Part shown: positions 36,313 to 45,490 of the stretch, one piece after another
How positions within the stretch are numbered: the stretch's first letter is position 1
How the letters are laid out: each line of letters starts with the position of its first letter
From: QIAW01 sp035487295
GTDB lineage: Bacteria > Acidobacteriota > Terriglobia > Terriglobales > Acidobacteriaceae
NCBI GenBank assembly: GCA_035487295.1
Contig: DATHMH010000048.1
Coordinates: 16,763-80,762, forward strand
Length of the DNA stretch: 64,000 nt
Reading direction: 5' to 3'
Notes under the pieces: generated by a model
The model's database searches: none
What the model was told of the DNA's origin: nothing
Seen by the model: the letters and a program-made list of their open reading frames with translations, nothing else
Position numbers and translations under genes: made by a program

Positions 36313-38289
36313 TTACTGTATTGGGTAAGGACCCGGGGCGGCGCGACCTTGGTAGACGCCAAGATCATCGCCTCCCTGGGGCCGCGCTCCATTATTGAAG
36401 TCCGTGGACGGCTGTCCCTGGCTTGTGCCGACGCCCATTGCAGGGCTGCCGGATTGCAGGTGATAATCGCCCGAGCCGTTGTCCTGATAGTTGACAAACC
36501 CAGGATTGGCGTTAATGGTTCCCTGCGAGCTGTTGTTAACCAGGCACCAGTCAGATGGGCCATTCTGGGTAACCAGGTTATTAACGTAGTGATTGCTCCA
36601 GCCTACGTCCCCATATTCCACAATGCCGCAGCCCGAAGCACCGGCGCTCAGACCGTTGCGGAAGATGATGTTGTTGGTCACGATCGTGTTGTCATCCAAT
36701 CCGGAGCCGCCGGGGAAGTCACCCGAGACAGCGCCGATGATGATTCCACCGTAACCGTTGCTGAACACGGCGTTGTTGCTGATGGTGACAGCGGTAGCAC
36801 CGTGCCACAGGTGGATGCCCCAACCCTCGTTGTGGAAGGTCACGTTGTTGTAGATGTGTCCACCACGATTGGCATGGTAAATGCCATGCACGAGCGGGCA
36901 CGGGTTGTTGAAGTCTCCGATGTCATGCACCCAGTTGCCGATGATGTCATCGTCGCTGCCGGCGTAGTTCCCGTCCTCGATACCGGCGCCGCCCTGTGCA
37001 GGACATCCGGAAGCCAGAATATTGTGAATGTTGTTCCCGATCATGCGGGTACCAGAGCCCTCATTGTAGATTCCCAGGGAGCCGCCGCCGGTAATGTCAA
37101 ACCCCTGGATATCAATATAGTTGCCCTGGTTCCACCAGGTCGCCCCGCTGCCACCCATGGAGGCCGTGAGTTTAGCTCCCCACTTCTGGTCAGAGACGTA
37201 GTGGATATGCGCCGAAGCATTTCCGCTGCTGGTTGTCTTGAGCCGGCCGCCGTTTTCGTTGTCCATGTTGTAGTTTCCCGGGGCAACATGCACCCAGTCG
37301 CCCGGCTGCACACTGGCATCGGCTTTGCTGAAGCTCCGCCAGGGAGAGCCCGCCGAGCCGTTATTGGAATCAGATCCGTTGGGAGTGATGTAGAACTGGC
37401 GTCCGGTCAGGGTAACCACAGGTGTAATCGAAACCGAGGCATTGGCCAATTTGTTAAAGTCCGCGACGCTATGCGCGGTAACAGTTTGCTGCATGGCGGA
37501 GCCGGTGGCTGGAGCGGTATAAACGCCGCCGGTGGAGATTTGACCAACACTTGTGTTTCCGCCCTGGATGCCGGCCACGAACCACAGCACTCCCGTGTTG
37601 GTGGTGCCAGTGACCGCCGCGGTAAATTGCCGGCTTTGCCCCGATGTAACCGAGGTGTTGGTGGGAGAAACCGAAATCGAAACACTAACAGGCGCTAGCG
37701 CCTGTCCTACGAGCAAATTTAATATCTTGAATTGGACCTGGCCTGCCGAATTCCAGGCCTTGATCGTGATCGTATGATTGCCGCTGCTGAGATTGAGCGA
37801 GGTATCCAGTTGGCTGCTGCTGTTCCGGTAAGCAAGGTTCCACCCATCATAGATGGTCCAGCCGGTAACAGGATTGGCAGAATTTGCGGTGGCGGCAAAA
37901 TGAACCGGCGACTGCACGGTAGAGCTGTTCACAGGAGAGGAAATCGTCAGGCCAGTTGTGCCTGCGCCTCCACCGGTTGTCACCAGAATTGGGAAGGCCG
38001 TGGCTGATACGTTGCCGGCAGAATCCCAGGCCTTCACTGTGAGATAGTGGCTGCCGCTTGCGAGATTGAGCGAGGTGTTCAGTTGGCTGGTGCTGTTTCT
38101 GTAAGCCAGATTATTGCCGTCATAAACCGCCCAACCGGTGATGGCATTGCTGGAACTTGCCGTGGCAACAAGGGGAACTGGCGATTGTACGGTTGCGCCA
38201 TTGGCAGGAGAGGAAAGGGTTACGCCGGCAAAACATGGGGGAATGAATAGAACGACTGATAAGACTATTAAGAAAACGTTTTTAAACAA
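36313..38289 (-). CDS. Secreted right-handed beta-helix protein with two Ig-like repeats
   Basis: About 658 residues. I place the start at TTG 38289: AAGGAG (38296-38301) lies six bases upstream, and the product begins with a compact signal peptide (MFKNVFLIVLSVVLFIPPCFAG). An ATG 14 codons earlier lacks this. Then come two similar Ig-like repeats (SPANGATVQSPVPLVATA and SPVNSSTVQSPVHFAATA), another beta domain, and a parallel beta-helix (about 310-640) with WGAKL, GIYNEG and GWGIHLWHGAT motifs. Such folds bind or cleave polysaccharide. It lies inside the exopolysaccharide locus on the opposite strand and is paralogous to the next gene. Confidence 0.85.
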   Translation of the reverse strand: MFKNVFLIVLSVVLFIPPCFAGVTLSSPANGATVQSPVPLVATASSSNAITGWAVYDGNNLAYRNSTSQLNTSLNLASGSHYLTVKAWDSAGNVSATAFPILVTTGGGAGTTGLTISSPVNSSTVQSPVHFAATANSANPVTGWTIYDGWNLAYRNSSSQLDTSLNLSSGNHTITIKAWNSAGQVQFKILNLLVGQALAPVSVSISVSPTNTSVTSGQSRQFTAAVTGTTNTGVLWFVAGIQGGNTSVGQISTGGVYTAPATGSAMQQTVTAHSVADFNKLANASVSITPVVTLTGRQFYITPNGSDSNNGSAGSPWRSFSKADASVQPGDWVHVAPGNYNMDNENGGRLKTTSSGNASAHIHYVSDQKWGAKLTASMGGSGATWWNQGNYIDIQGFDITGGGSLGIYNEGSGTRMIGNNIHNILASGCPAQGGAGIEDGNYAGSDDDIIGNWVHDIGDFNNPCPLVHGIYHANRGGHIYNNVTFHNEGWGIHLWHGATAVTISNNAVFSNGYGGIIIGAVSGDFPGGSGLDDNTIVTNNIIFRNGLSAGASGCGIVEYGDVGWSNHYVNNLVTQNGPSDWCLVNNSSQGTINANPGFVNYQDNGSGDYHLQSGSPAMGVGTSQGQPSTDFNNGARPQGGDDLGVYQGRAAPGPYPIQ

Positions 38290-38511
38290 TGGGGACTCCT
38301 TTATGAAAATGAAAATTTTCTTGAGTCCCAAGACTAGGGAAGCATCAACTCTGGATACATCGGCCAGCCAACCTAAATTGCCCCCTTCTTTTGCCGTATG
38401 TGGATATCAGGTGAGGCCTCAATTTTCTGTAAGGCATCTGAATTCAGCAATATAGAGTCTAAGACAAGAAGGATAGCGGCACGATAGCGGGGCTGAATCA
38501 TTGCGGGCAAG

Positions 38512-39696
38512 ATGGACTGCAGGCGGTTTGATCAAGCGATGATGGCATGGATGGGATACCGGGGCTGGCAGATGCTGATTATCTTCTTTGTATGGGAGGG
38601 AAGCTGCGGCTGCAGGTCGCGGCCACCGCAGCCGCAAACTGCGCAGCAGGTTCAGGCCGAAATCCTGCAGATTATGGCTGCTCCCGATATTCCATCGCGA
38701 ATAAATTTTTATGTTTCCACATCGGGAAACGATCGCGGCGATGGTTCCCCCGCACATCCATGGAAGACCTTGGAAAAAGCGGCGGCCACGGTGACCCCGG
38801 GCGCGGCTGTGCACGTTGCTCCGGGAGAGTATCAGTTGAACGATAACGAACTGAAGACGCCGGTGAGCGGCACTGCGGCCGCGCGCATCCGTTATGTTTC
38901 CGATGCCAAGTGGGGGGCTAAACTGCGGTCTACCAAAACGGGTAATTCAGCGGTTTGGTGGAACCAGGGCGATTATGTGGATATTGAAGGGTTTGATATT
39001 TCCGGCAGCGGCGCTGCCGGGATCTACAACGAGGGTTCTCACACCCGGATCATTGGCAACCACATTCACGATATTCCTGCGCCGGGATGTCCCGATGGCG
39101 GTGGCGCCGGCATCAACGATGGAAATTATGGCGGCTCCGATGATGACGTTATCGGGAACACTGTGCATGACATTGGCCAGTACAACCTCGCTTGTCCACG
39201 GGTACATGGCATCTATCACTCCAACCGCGGCGGCCACATTCTTAATAACCTGGTTTTTCACAACCAGGGCTGGGGAATCCATCTCTGGCACGCTGCCACC
39301 CATGTGATCGTCGCCGGCAACACCGTGTTCAGCAACGCCTACGGTGGAATCCTGGTGGGCGCCGATCCGGCAGATTTTGCCGCCGGCGCCTTGGCTTCCA
39401 GGGCGAACGACAATACCGTGGTTGAGAACAATATCGTGTTCCAGAATGGGCTTCACCCGGATGCTCGCGGGTACGGAATTCTTGAATACGGCGCGGTCGG
39501 AACCGGAAACCAGTACATCGACAATCTCGTCTACCAGAATTCACCGGCCGACATGAAAGTGCTGGGTAAAAACGAGATCGGAACTATCCATGCCGATCCG
39601 CAGTTTGTTGACTACCGGCCCGACGGCAAGGGCGATTATCGCCTTCGTCCGGCTAGCCCCGCCTGCTCGCGCGGGTGGCGGCATTCTGAATGTTGA
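38512..39696 (+). CDS. Second beta-helix protein, paralogue with truncated C-terminus
   Basis: A 394-residue protein. After a short hydrophobic export signal (about 20-35, possibly lipoprotein-like, with several candidate ATGs), residues about 65-390 repeat the beta-helix of its divergent neighbour with strong similarity (YVSDAKWGAKL, GIYNEGSHTR, GGAGINDGNYGGSDDD, GWGIHLWH). The Ig-like repeats are absent. The last about 40 residues of the paralogue are replaced by SRGWRHSEC and a stop, five bases before the next gene, as if the end had been cut by a frameshift or deletion. A polysaccharide lyase or modifying role is possible, but catalytic residues cannot be assigned. Confidence 0.8.
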   Translation: MDCRRFDQAMMAWMGYRGWQMLIIFFVWEGSCGCRSRPPQPQTAQQVQAEILQIMAAPDIPSRINFYVSTSGNDRGDGSPAHPWKTLEKAAATVTPGAAVHVAPGEYQLNDNELKTPVSGTAAARIRYVSDAKWGAKLRSTKTGNSAVWWNQGDYVDIEGFDISGSGAAGIYNEGSHTRIIGNHIHDIPAPGCPDGGGAGINDGNYGGSDDDVIGNTVHDIGQYNLACPRVHGIYHSNRGGHILNNLVFHNQGWGIHLWHAATHVIVAGNTVFSNAYGGILVGADPADFAAGALASRANDNTVVENNIVFQNGLHPDARGYGILEYGAVGTGNQYIDNLVYQNSPADMKVLGKNEIGTIHADPQFVDYRPDGKGDYRLRPASPACSRGWRHSEC

Positions 39697-39700
39697 GCTC

Positions 39701-40888
39701 ATGAAACTTGCGCTGAAGCACGCCCGCCTTCCTCGAATCTCTCCCGCGGTCAAACCGCGGATTTCGATTTGCCACGTGGTTGAGGCGGATATTTGGGCCG
39801 GCGCCGAAGCCCAGATCGCCATATTGCTGGCGGAGCTTTCCCAGGAACCTGAGCTGTCGCTTTGCGCCATTGCTTTGGGCGAAGGCCGTCTGGCGGATGA
39901 GCTGCAAGCCTGCAACATTGACCTGAAGGTCATCTCCCGGCCGCACCGGCGTTTTATGGGCTGTTACCGCGAAGCCCGCGATTGGCTGCGGGGCCGCGAT
40001 GTGCACGTCATACATTCCCATAAGAGCAAGGAAAATATTTTGGCGCTCCTGCTGGCAAGAAAATTCGGTATTCGCCATATAGTCCGGACACAGCACGGAT
40101 TGCCGGAGCCAAAGACACTCAAAGATCGCGCGGTCTACAACCTTGAGCGGATGACATCGTCGTCGGTCAGCCGCGTGATCTGCGTAAGCTCCGATCTGCG
40201 CCGGCACCTGGACGGCTACGCAAATCCTGGCAAGATTGAAATCATCCGCAACGCCATCAATCTAAGCTTGGTTAAATCCACATTGAGCAAAGAAGCTGCC
40301 AAGCGCCGGCTAGGCATACCCGAGCAAGCCCCGGTCATCGGCACCGCGGCCCGCATGGAGCCGGTGAAGCGGCTCGACCTTTTTCTTGCTGCCGCCCAGC
40401 ACATATCCGCCAAATGTATTTGCCATGGACTGCGCAATCCATTTTTCGTCATCGCCGGCGAGGGCAGTGAACGAGACCGGATGGAGCAGCTCATCGGCGG
40501 TACTGTTCTTGAACGCCGAATCCGTTTTCTCGGACATCGCGATGATATTTACGACATTGTTCGCGCTATGGATCTGCTGCTCATCACTTCAGACCATGAG
40601 GGCCTGCCCACGGTGCTGCTGGAAGCGATGGCATTGGGAACGCCGGTCGTGAGCCGCAAGGTCGGCGGCATTCCTGAAGTCGTGGATGACCATGTGAACG
40701 GAGTGCTGGTTGATTCCAGCGACCCGCTCTGCATTGCGCGAGCATGTCTTCCGGTGTTGACCGGCGGCAATTTCGCTCTTGGCCTGGCCCAAGCCGCCCG
40801 GCAAAAGGTGACACAGCACTTTTCCGCGGAAGCCAATGCCGCAGAAGTGGTCCGGATTTATCGTGCGCTTGAATATCCCGACTCTTGA
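39701..40888 (+). CDS. Family 4 glycosyltransferase (GT-B fold)
   Basis: A 395-residue GT-B enzyme from ATG 39701. The N-terminal half binds the acceptor (HVVEADIWAGAEAQIAILL, HSHKSKENILALLLARK). The C-terminal half carries IGTAARMEPVKRLDLFL, FVIAGEGSERD and SDHEGLPTVLLEAMALGTPVV, the nucleotide-sugar site with the conserved EGLP...E pattern of family GT4. It follows the beta-helix gene by four bases, so the two are co-expressed. Sugar specificity unknown. Confidence 0.92.
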   Translation: MKLALKHARLPRISPAVKPRISICHVVEADIWAGAEAQIAILLAELSQEPELSLCAIALGEGRLADELQACNIDLKVISRPHRRFMGCYREARDWLRGRDVHVIHSHKSKENILALLLARKFGIRHIVRTQHGLPEPKTLKDRAVYNLERMTSSSVSRVICVSSDLRRHLDGYANPGKIEIIRNAINLSLVKSTLSKEAAKRRLGIPEQAPVIGTAARMEPVKRLDLFLAAAQHISAKCICHGLRNPFFVIAGEGSERDRMEQLIGGTVLERRIRFLGHRDDIYDIVRAMDLLLITSDHEGLPTVLLEAMALGTPVVSRKVGGIPEVVDDHVNGVLVDSSDPLCIARACLPVLTGGNFALGLAQAARQKVTQHFSAEANAAEVVRIYRALEYPDS

Positions 40889-40930
40889 AGGTATTCATGC
40901 TTTCAGATTTCATAGGTCCCTTTGCGTTTT

Positions 40931-41120
40931 GTCACCCTGAGCCGTGGACTGTTTTTTTCAACCGTCTGTGGTGTCAGAAACTATACCGCTGGACTATGAC
41001 CACGCTCTTGGTTCATCGTTTCACTTTGCACTGTCATCCTGAGCGCCGCTCTTTGGCGCGAAGGCTCCAGAGGATGTTTCATTGCCCATGCCGCTTATTG
41101 GGCTTTCTCTCGTGGTTCTT
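40931..41120. repeat. 190-base dispersed repeat (copy 1)
   Basis: A non-coding stretch in the 360-base gap between two glycosyltransferase genes. It runs from GTCACCCTGAGCCGTGGACT to GGGCTTTCTCTCGTGGTTCT and includes GTCATCCTGAGCGCCGC and TTTGGCGCGAAGG. A second, visibly similar copy in the same orientation lies at 55395-55630. No frame is conserved between them. The remaining bases to 41249 hold nothing I recognise. Confidence 0.8.
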
Positions 41121-41249
41121 CTTGGTTTGTCTTTACTCCTGCGAAGAATAAACGACTTTCGCATTTAGCTTACCGAAGGAATCTTGCGTTTCTTCTTCCA
41201 GAGCTATCGCTCATTGCGCATAGAAAAATAAAACCCGGTCTTACCAAAA

Positions 41250-42503
41250 ATGACACCCTTATCTCCATCAATTCCCATAACAGGAAATTCCATTGCCTCG
41301 CCTTCGGCTGCCGGCATTGCTTCGGTCGTAGTTGTTGACCCTTCCTGCTACAGCCTTCCCTATGATTACTCGCTTTGCGAGGCCCTGACCTGGCATGGCT
41401 GCCGGGTCTCGCTGGCGCGCAGCGAATTTCTGTATGCCAAATGGAGCCATCCCCGGAGTTTTGAAGATTGGAGCCATTTTTATCCGTTGGCTCATGGCTA
41501 TGCTTCCCGTTACCGCCGCAACAGTCTATGGAAATATGCCAAAGCAGCCGAACATATATTTTGTATGCAGCGTCTCGTCCAGGAGCTGCGCAAACGGAAG
41601 CCGGGCGTAGTTCACTTCCAGTGGCTTCCGGTGCCGGCGGTCGACCGCTGGTATATCCGCAAGATCAGCCGTATAGCTCCCGTAGTGCTGACCATGCATA
41701 ACACAGCCGCCCCGGTGCATGGCGCGGTTTCAAAACTGGAGAAACTAAGTTTTCGCTCCGTGTACCAGGATTTCAGCGCGGTGATCGTGCACTCGGAATT
41801 TAGCAGGCAAAAAGTGATCGAGCAGGGCTGGGTTCCTCGAGACCGCATTCACGTCATTCCGCATGGAGCTTTCGATTACTATAGCGCCGAGGAATCCCGG
41901 CGCCGGCCAAAGGCAACTCCGGAACAGGAGATTTTATTTTTTGGACGCATTGAGGCCTACAAAGGCCTCGACATCCTGATCGAGGCTTTTGCCAGGCTCC
42001 CGCGGCGTCTTATTGAAACTACGCGGCTGGTCATCGCCGGCCTCCCCCTCATTGACATCCAGCCGCTTCAGGAACGATGCAGAGTGCTGGGCATCGGTGA
42101 CCGCATTACCTGGCATCTTCGCTTTATTGCGGAAGATGAGGTCGCTCCGCTGTTCCGCTCGGCCTCGATTGTCGCGCTTCCTTATCGCGATATCGATCAG
42201 AGCGGAGTGCTGCTGACCGCCATCGCCTTCGATAAACCCGTAGTGGCGAGCCGCCTGGGGGGCATACCGGAAACCATCCGCGATGGCATTCACGGACGTC
42301 TGGTCGAGCCAGGGAATGTTGAATCGTTCGCCCAGGCGCTGCAGTCGATTCTCAGCGATGCTGAGCTTCAGAAGAACATGGGCCAATCGATTCGTTACCT
42401 GAAGGCCGCCGAACTTTCCTGGGAACGCGTCGCGCAGAAGACCCTGGCGGTTTATGAAAAGATCGCCGGACGCGGCTTGGGTGCAAGCCGCAAAGTTGCT
42501 TGA
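41250..42503 (+). CDS. Family 4 glycosyltransferase
   Basis: A 417-residue GT-B enzyme. The donor half includes ILFFGRIEAYKGLDILIEAF, and ALPYRDIDQSGVLLTAIAFDKPVVASRLGGIPE, the GT4 signature with a D-Q-S-G loop. The acceptor half has VHFQWLPVPAVDRWYI and a TMHNTAAP segment. It probably adds a further sugar to the repeat unit. It is separated from the preceding glycosyltransferase by a repeat-filled gap and followed four bases later by the next gene. Confidence 0.9.
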   Translation: MTPLSPSIPITGNSIASPSAAGIASVVVVDPSCYSLPYDYSLCEALTWHGCRVSLARSEFLYAKWSHPRSFEDWSHFYPLAHGYASRYRRNSLWKYAKAAEHIFCMQRLVQELRKRKPGVVHFQWLPVPAVDRWYIRKISRIAPVVLTMHNTAAPVHGAVSKLEKLSFRSVYQDFSAVIVHSEFSRQKVIEQGWVPRDRIHVIPHGAFDYYSAEESRRRPKATPEQEILFFGRIEAYKGLDILIEAFARLPRRLIETTRLVIAGLPLIDIQPLQERCRVLGIGDRITWHLRFIAEDEVAPLFRSASIVALPYRDIDQSGVLLTAIAFDKPVVASRLGGIPETIRDGIHGRLVEPGNVESFAQALQSILSDAELQKNMGQSIRYLKAAELSWERVAQKTLAVYEKIAGRGLGASRKVA

Positions 42504-42506
42504 TTT

Positions 42507-44225
42507 TTGATGAGTCACACTTACACAATCGCTTCCGCTCCCGGCGCAACGCCCTTTCAGGCATCTCCGGAGCCGCCTCCCCGGCTTCGTGTAGGTGTTC
42601 TCATAAGGAAAGGCGTATCTCCGGGATGGGTCCGTGAACTGCTACAGCAGATCAACAGCTGCGGTTTTGCCGACCCCATACTTGTTCTTGATGGGGGGAA
42701 CCACGCAGAGAGGCGCTTTCGTGGAGGCTGGAAGCACATAGTATTCCCGCTGTGGCGGCGATGGGACCGCAAACTCTTCAAAGATAAGGCTGCCCCGCCG
42801 GCCGCATGTGAATTGGCAAAGCCTGCTCGCAATATTCCCATAATAGAAATCTCCTCTGCTTCGGCAAAATCTTCTCCGTCTGTCTCGTTGACGAAAACAG
42901 ATATAGAAAAGCTTCAGGCAGAAGATCTGGATGTGCTCCTCGATTGCGCCCATGGCGGCGCGATAGCTGCTCTCAGGCACGCAGCCAGGCATGGGGTCTG
43001 GTTTTTCCACGACAATGCAGAAATTGATGTCAATGGAAACCCCTGCGTCCCGGCGGCATTCCGCTGCATGTTTGAGGGTGCGGCGGCCACCGAGACATCG
43101 CTTGTGGCCTGTCGCTCTCTCGCCGGGGCCTTCGAGTTGCTGCACAGCTCATCTGCCGCAACCGATCCCGTTTCGTTGGTCCGAAGCCAGAATGCCATCA
43201 ACTTGCGCCGGCCGCACTGGATTATGCGCTTGCTCTCCGCATTACATCGCTCCGAAGGCAACTGGCAGGCCATATCGCAAGGCCACGTTTCTCTCCCCCC
43301 GCCTCCAGACAATGCTCCCGGCAATTTCCAGATGCTAAGGTTTCTTGCCCGCCGTTACACCCGAGCGCTATGGAGCAAGGCGCGGAACAAGCTGACTTAT
43401 GAGCAATGGATGGTCGGCGTTCGCCCGCGGAATGGCGCAGAAATCAACTTCGAACTGAATGATTTCGTGCCATTCATCCCTCCCCCCGGGCGTTTTTATG
43501 CCGATCCCTTTGTGATCGAAAAAGATGGGAAAAGCTATTTATTTTTCGAAGAGCTGTCACTGGCGGGCAAGAAGGGAATCATCTCCTGCGCTGAATTGGA
43601 TGCCCATGGCTATTGCGGCCCCCCCAGGCCGGTGCTGGAAATGGATTATCACCTGTCGTATCCATTCGTCTTTGAATGGCGCGGTCAGATGTACATGCTG
43701 CCCGAGACCCGCGACAGCGGACAAATTTCTCTCTTCCGCGCCCTCGAATTCCCCTGGTCGTGGAAGCTTGACCAGGTCCTGATGGAGAACGTATGGGCGG
43801 TTGATCCCACGCTTCTTGAATTTGCGGGAAAGTTCTGGCTCTTCGCCGGAGGCGTAGAAAAGCGCGGAGACATTAACAGCGAGCTCTATCTCTTCTTTGC
43901 GGAAAGCCCATTCGGTCCCTGGAGACCGCATCCGCTGAACCCAATCGTCTCCGATGTCCGCCGGGCGCGCCCCGCCGGCAAGTTGTTTTTTCATCGGGGG
44001 GCCTTGATCCGTCCGGCGCAAGATTGCTCGCTGCGCTACGGCTCAGCCATCGTATTCAACACCATCGTCGCTTTGTCTGAGACGGAGTATCGTGAAGAGC
44101 CCTTGCGCATGCTGCAAGGCGATTGGTTGCCGGGGAACCTCGGCAGCCATACCTTCAATAGTTCCCGGCATTTCCAGGTTGTTGATGGCAGGCGGCTGCT
44201 TCGGCGGCCTATCTTCAAAAAGTAA
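42507..44225 (+). CDS. Two-domain protein: formyltransferase-like plus five-bladed propeller (GINT1-N-like)
   Basis: A 572-residue soluble protein. The N-terminal part (about 25-250) resembles a formyltransferase-type alpha/beta fold (RVGVLIRKGVSPGWVRELL, LDVLLDCAHGGAIAALRHA), but I cannot assign active-site residues. The C-terminal part (about 300-560) looks like a GH43-type propeller (FYADPFVIEKDGKSYLFFEE, VWAVDPTLLEFAGKFWLFAGG). This matches the N-terminal domain of plant glucosamine inositolphosphorylceramide transferase by pattern. Bacterial copies sit in polysaccharide clusters. A role in sugar transfer or modification is inferred from context only. It is nearly contiguous with the glycosyltransferase before it. 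Confidence 0.65.
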   Translation: MMSHTYTIASAPGATPFQASPEPPPRLRVGVLIRKGVSPGWVRELLQQINSCGFADPILVLDGGNHAERRFRGGWKHIVFPLWRRWDRKLFKDKAAPPAACELAKPARNIPIIEISSASAKSSPSVSLTKTDIEKLQAEDLDVLLDCAHGGAIAALRHAARHGVWFFHDNAEIDVNGNPCVPAAFRCMFEGAAATETSLVACRSLAGAFELLHSSSAATDPVSLVRSQNAINLRRPHWIMRLLSALHRSEGNWQAISQGHVSLPPPPDNAPGNFQMLRFLARRYTRALWSKARNKLTYEQWMVGVRPRNGAEINFELNDFVPFIPPPGRFYADPFVIEKDGKSYLFFEELSLAGKKGIISCAELDAHGYCGPPRPVLEMDYHLSYPFVFEWRGQMYMLPETRDSGQISLFRALEFPWSWKLDQVLMENVWAVDPTLLEFAGKFWLFAGGVEKRGDINSELYLFFAESPFGPWRPHPLNPIVSDVRRARPAGKLFFHRGALIRPAQDCSLRYGSAIVFNTIVALSETEYREEPLRMLQGDWLPGNLGSHTFNSSRHFQVVDGRRLLRRPIFKK

Positions 44226-44338
44226 AAAATGTGAGTTCATTTGAATCTGCGAAATATCTCAGCGGTAAGCAACCCGTTTGCCGCCTCCCGGCATTCTTAC
44301 TGTTGGGGTACTCGCAAATGTATCCGGAGGCAACATCC

Positions 44339-45355
44339 ATGTTAACCCGTGCTTTATCGGCAAGAAATATCGGTCAATTTTTATTGCTGGGCGCATTCCT
44401 GGTAACAACTGCGTTTTCCCTTTGGGGGCAGGCCGCCTCCAATCTGTCCGCTGCGGGCCCTGCTGTAAGCAAAGACGAGAGCAAAATTGCAACCGCCGGC
44501 GCCACAACAACCAGTGCCCCATCGCAATCGGCGCCCGATGCAACCGGCCTCGTGGTTGGCAAAGGAGACTTAATCAATGTTGCCGTCGAGGGAGCGCCAG
44601 ATTTCAGCAAAGATGTGCGCGTCAACCCCAGGGGCGAAATTTCTCTGCCCATGGTCGGCGCCATCAAAGTTGCTGGTCTGACGGTAGAGCAGGCTCAGGA
44701 TGCCGTCGCCAGGCGCCTGCAGGCCGGGGGTTATTTCAACAACCCTCAGGTCACGATTTTTGAGAAAGAATACGCTACTCAGGGCATCTCGGTTTTAGGA
44801 GAGGTGCAGAAACCAGGGATCTATCCGCTCTTTGGGCCTCATAGCGTGCTTGACGCAATATCTGCCGCCGGCGGCACCACGGCAAAAGCAGGAAATACGA
44901 TTTTGCTGACTCGGCACGATCAGCCCAATCAGGTTCAGTCCATCCCTCTCGATTTCAAGAAGGAGCAGATGGGCGAGAGCAATGTTGCGGTGAATCCCGG
45001 CGACACGGTTGTCGTATCCAAGGCGGGAATCGTATACGTTGTGGGTGATGTCCGCCAGCCCAGCGGCTTCGTCATGGAAAACGCGCATCTCACCGTGCTG
45101 CAGGCCATTGCTATGGCGCAAGGCGCCCTCCCAACCGCTTCTCTGGGGCACGCTAAATTGATCCGCAAGACAAGTGACGGCGCGCCGCAAGAGATTCCAA
45201 TTGAGTTGAACAAGATCATGAAGGCCAAGGCGCCCGATATGCCGCTCCAGGCTGAAGACATCCTGTTTGTGCCTAGCAGCACCGCCAAGAATGTGGCCCG
45301 CGGCATAGGGGCTATCGTGCAGTCCGCCAGTGGAGCTGCAATATATCGTTTTTGA
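44339..45355 (+). CDS. Wza-like polysaccharide export lipoprotein/outer-membrane protein
   Basis: A 338-residue protein from ATG 44339, chosen because GGAGG (44326-44330) lies eight bases upstream. The longer frame adds an unlikely pre-signal extension. A signal peptide (to about LWGQA) precedes a Poly_export domain (VGKGDLINVAVEGAPDFSKDVRVNPRGEISLP split over about 75-150). Two SLBB domains follow (ISVLGEVQKPGIYPL, VYVVGDVRQPSGFVM). Wza forms the export channel with the Wzc copolymerase encoded at the other end of the locus. No lipobox cysteine is seen. Confidence 0.92.
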   Translation: MLTRALSARNIGQFLLLGAFLVTTAFSLWGQAASNLSAAGPAVSKDESKIATAGATTTSAPSQSAPDATGLVVGKGDLINVAVEGAPDFSKDVRVNPRGEISLPMVGAIKVAGLTVEQAQDAVARRLQAGGYFNNPQVTIFEKEYATQGISVLGEVQKPGIYPLFGPHSVLDAISAAGGTTAKAGNTILLTRHDQPNQVQSIPLDFKKEQMGESNVAVNPGDTVVVSKAGIVYVVGDVRQPSGFVMENAHLTVLQAIAMAQGALPTASLGHAKLIRKTSDGAPQEIPIELNKIMKAKAPDMPLQAEDILFVPSSTAKNVARGIGAIVQSASGAAIYRF

Positions 45356-45405
45356 AAATATATGCGTTGCGCCGTCCTCGCGGCGAAAAACTTCTGCAAA
45401 AAAAT

Positions 45406-45452
45406 ATCCAGGTTCGCGCGTCCGATGTAAACATCTGACAGCAAACCTGGAT
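45406..45452. terminator. Hairpin between convergent wza and P450 genes
   Basis: ATCCAGGTT (45406-45414) and AACCTGGAT (45444-45452) form a 9-bp stem around a 29-base loop, which itself contains the palindrome GATGTAAACATC. Upstream, CGCCG/CGGCG followed by AAAAA (about 45371-45390) is a weaker stem. They probably separate the two convergent transcripts. Confidence 0.5.
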
Positions 45453-45490
45453 TTCAAATGAAAGACAAACGTATTACTGAACCAGACTCC

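Noticed and set aside
36349..37698. 449-codon open frame on the + strand opposite the beta-helix gene
   Set aside because: It mirrors the repetitive beta-helix codons; no signal or domain, and the minus-strand paralogue relation supports the other strand.
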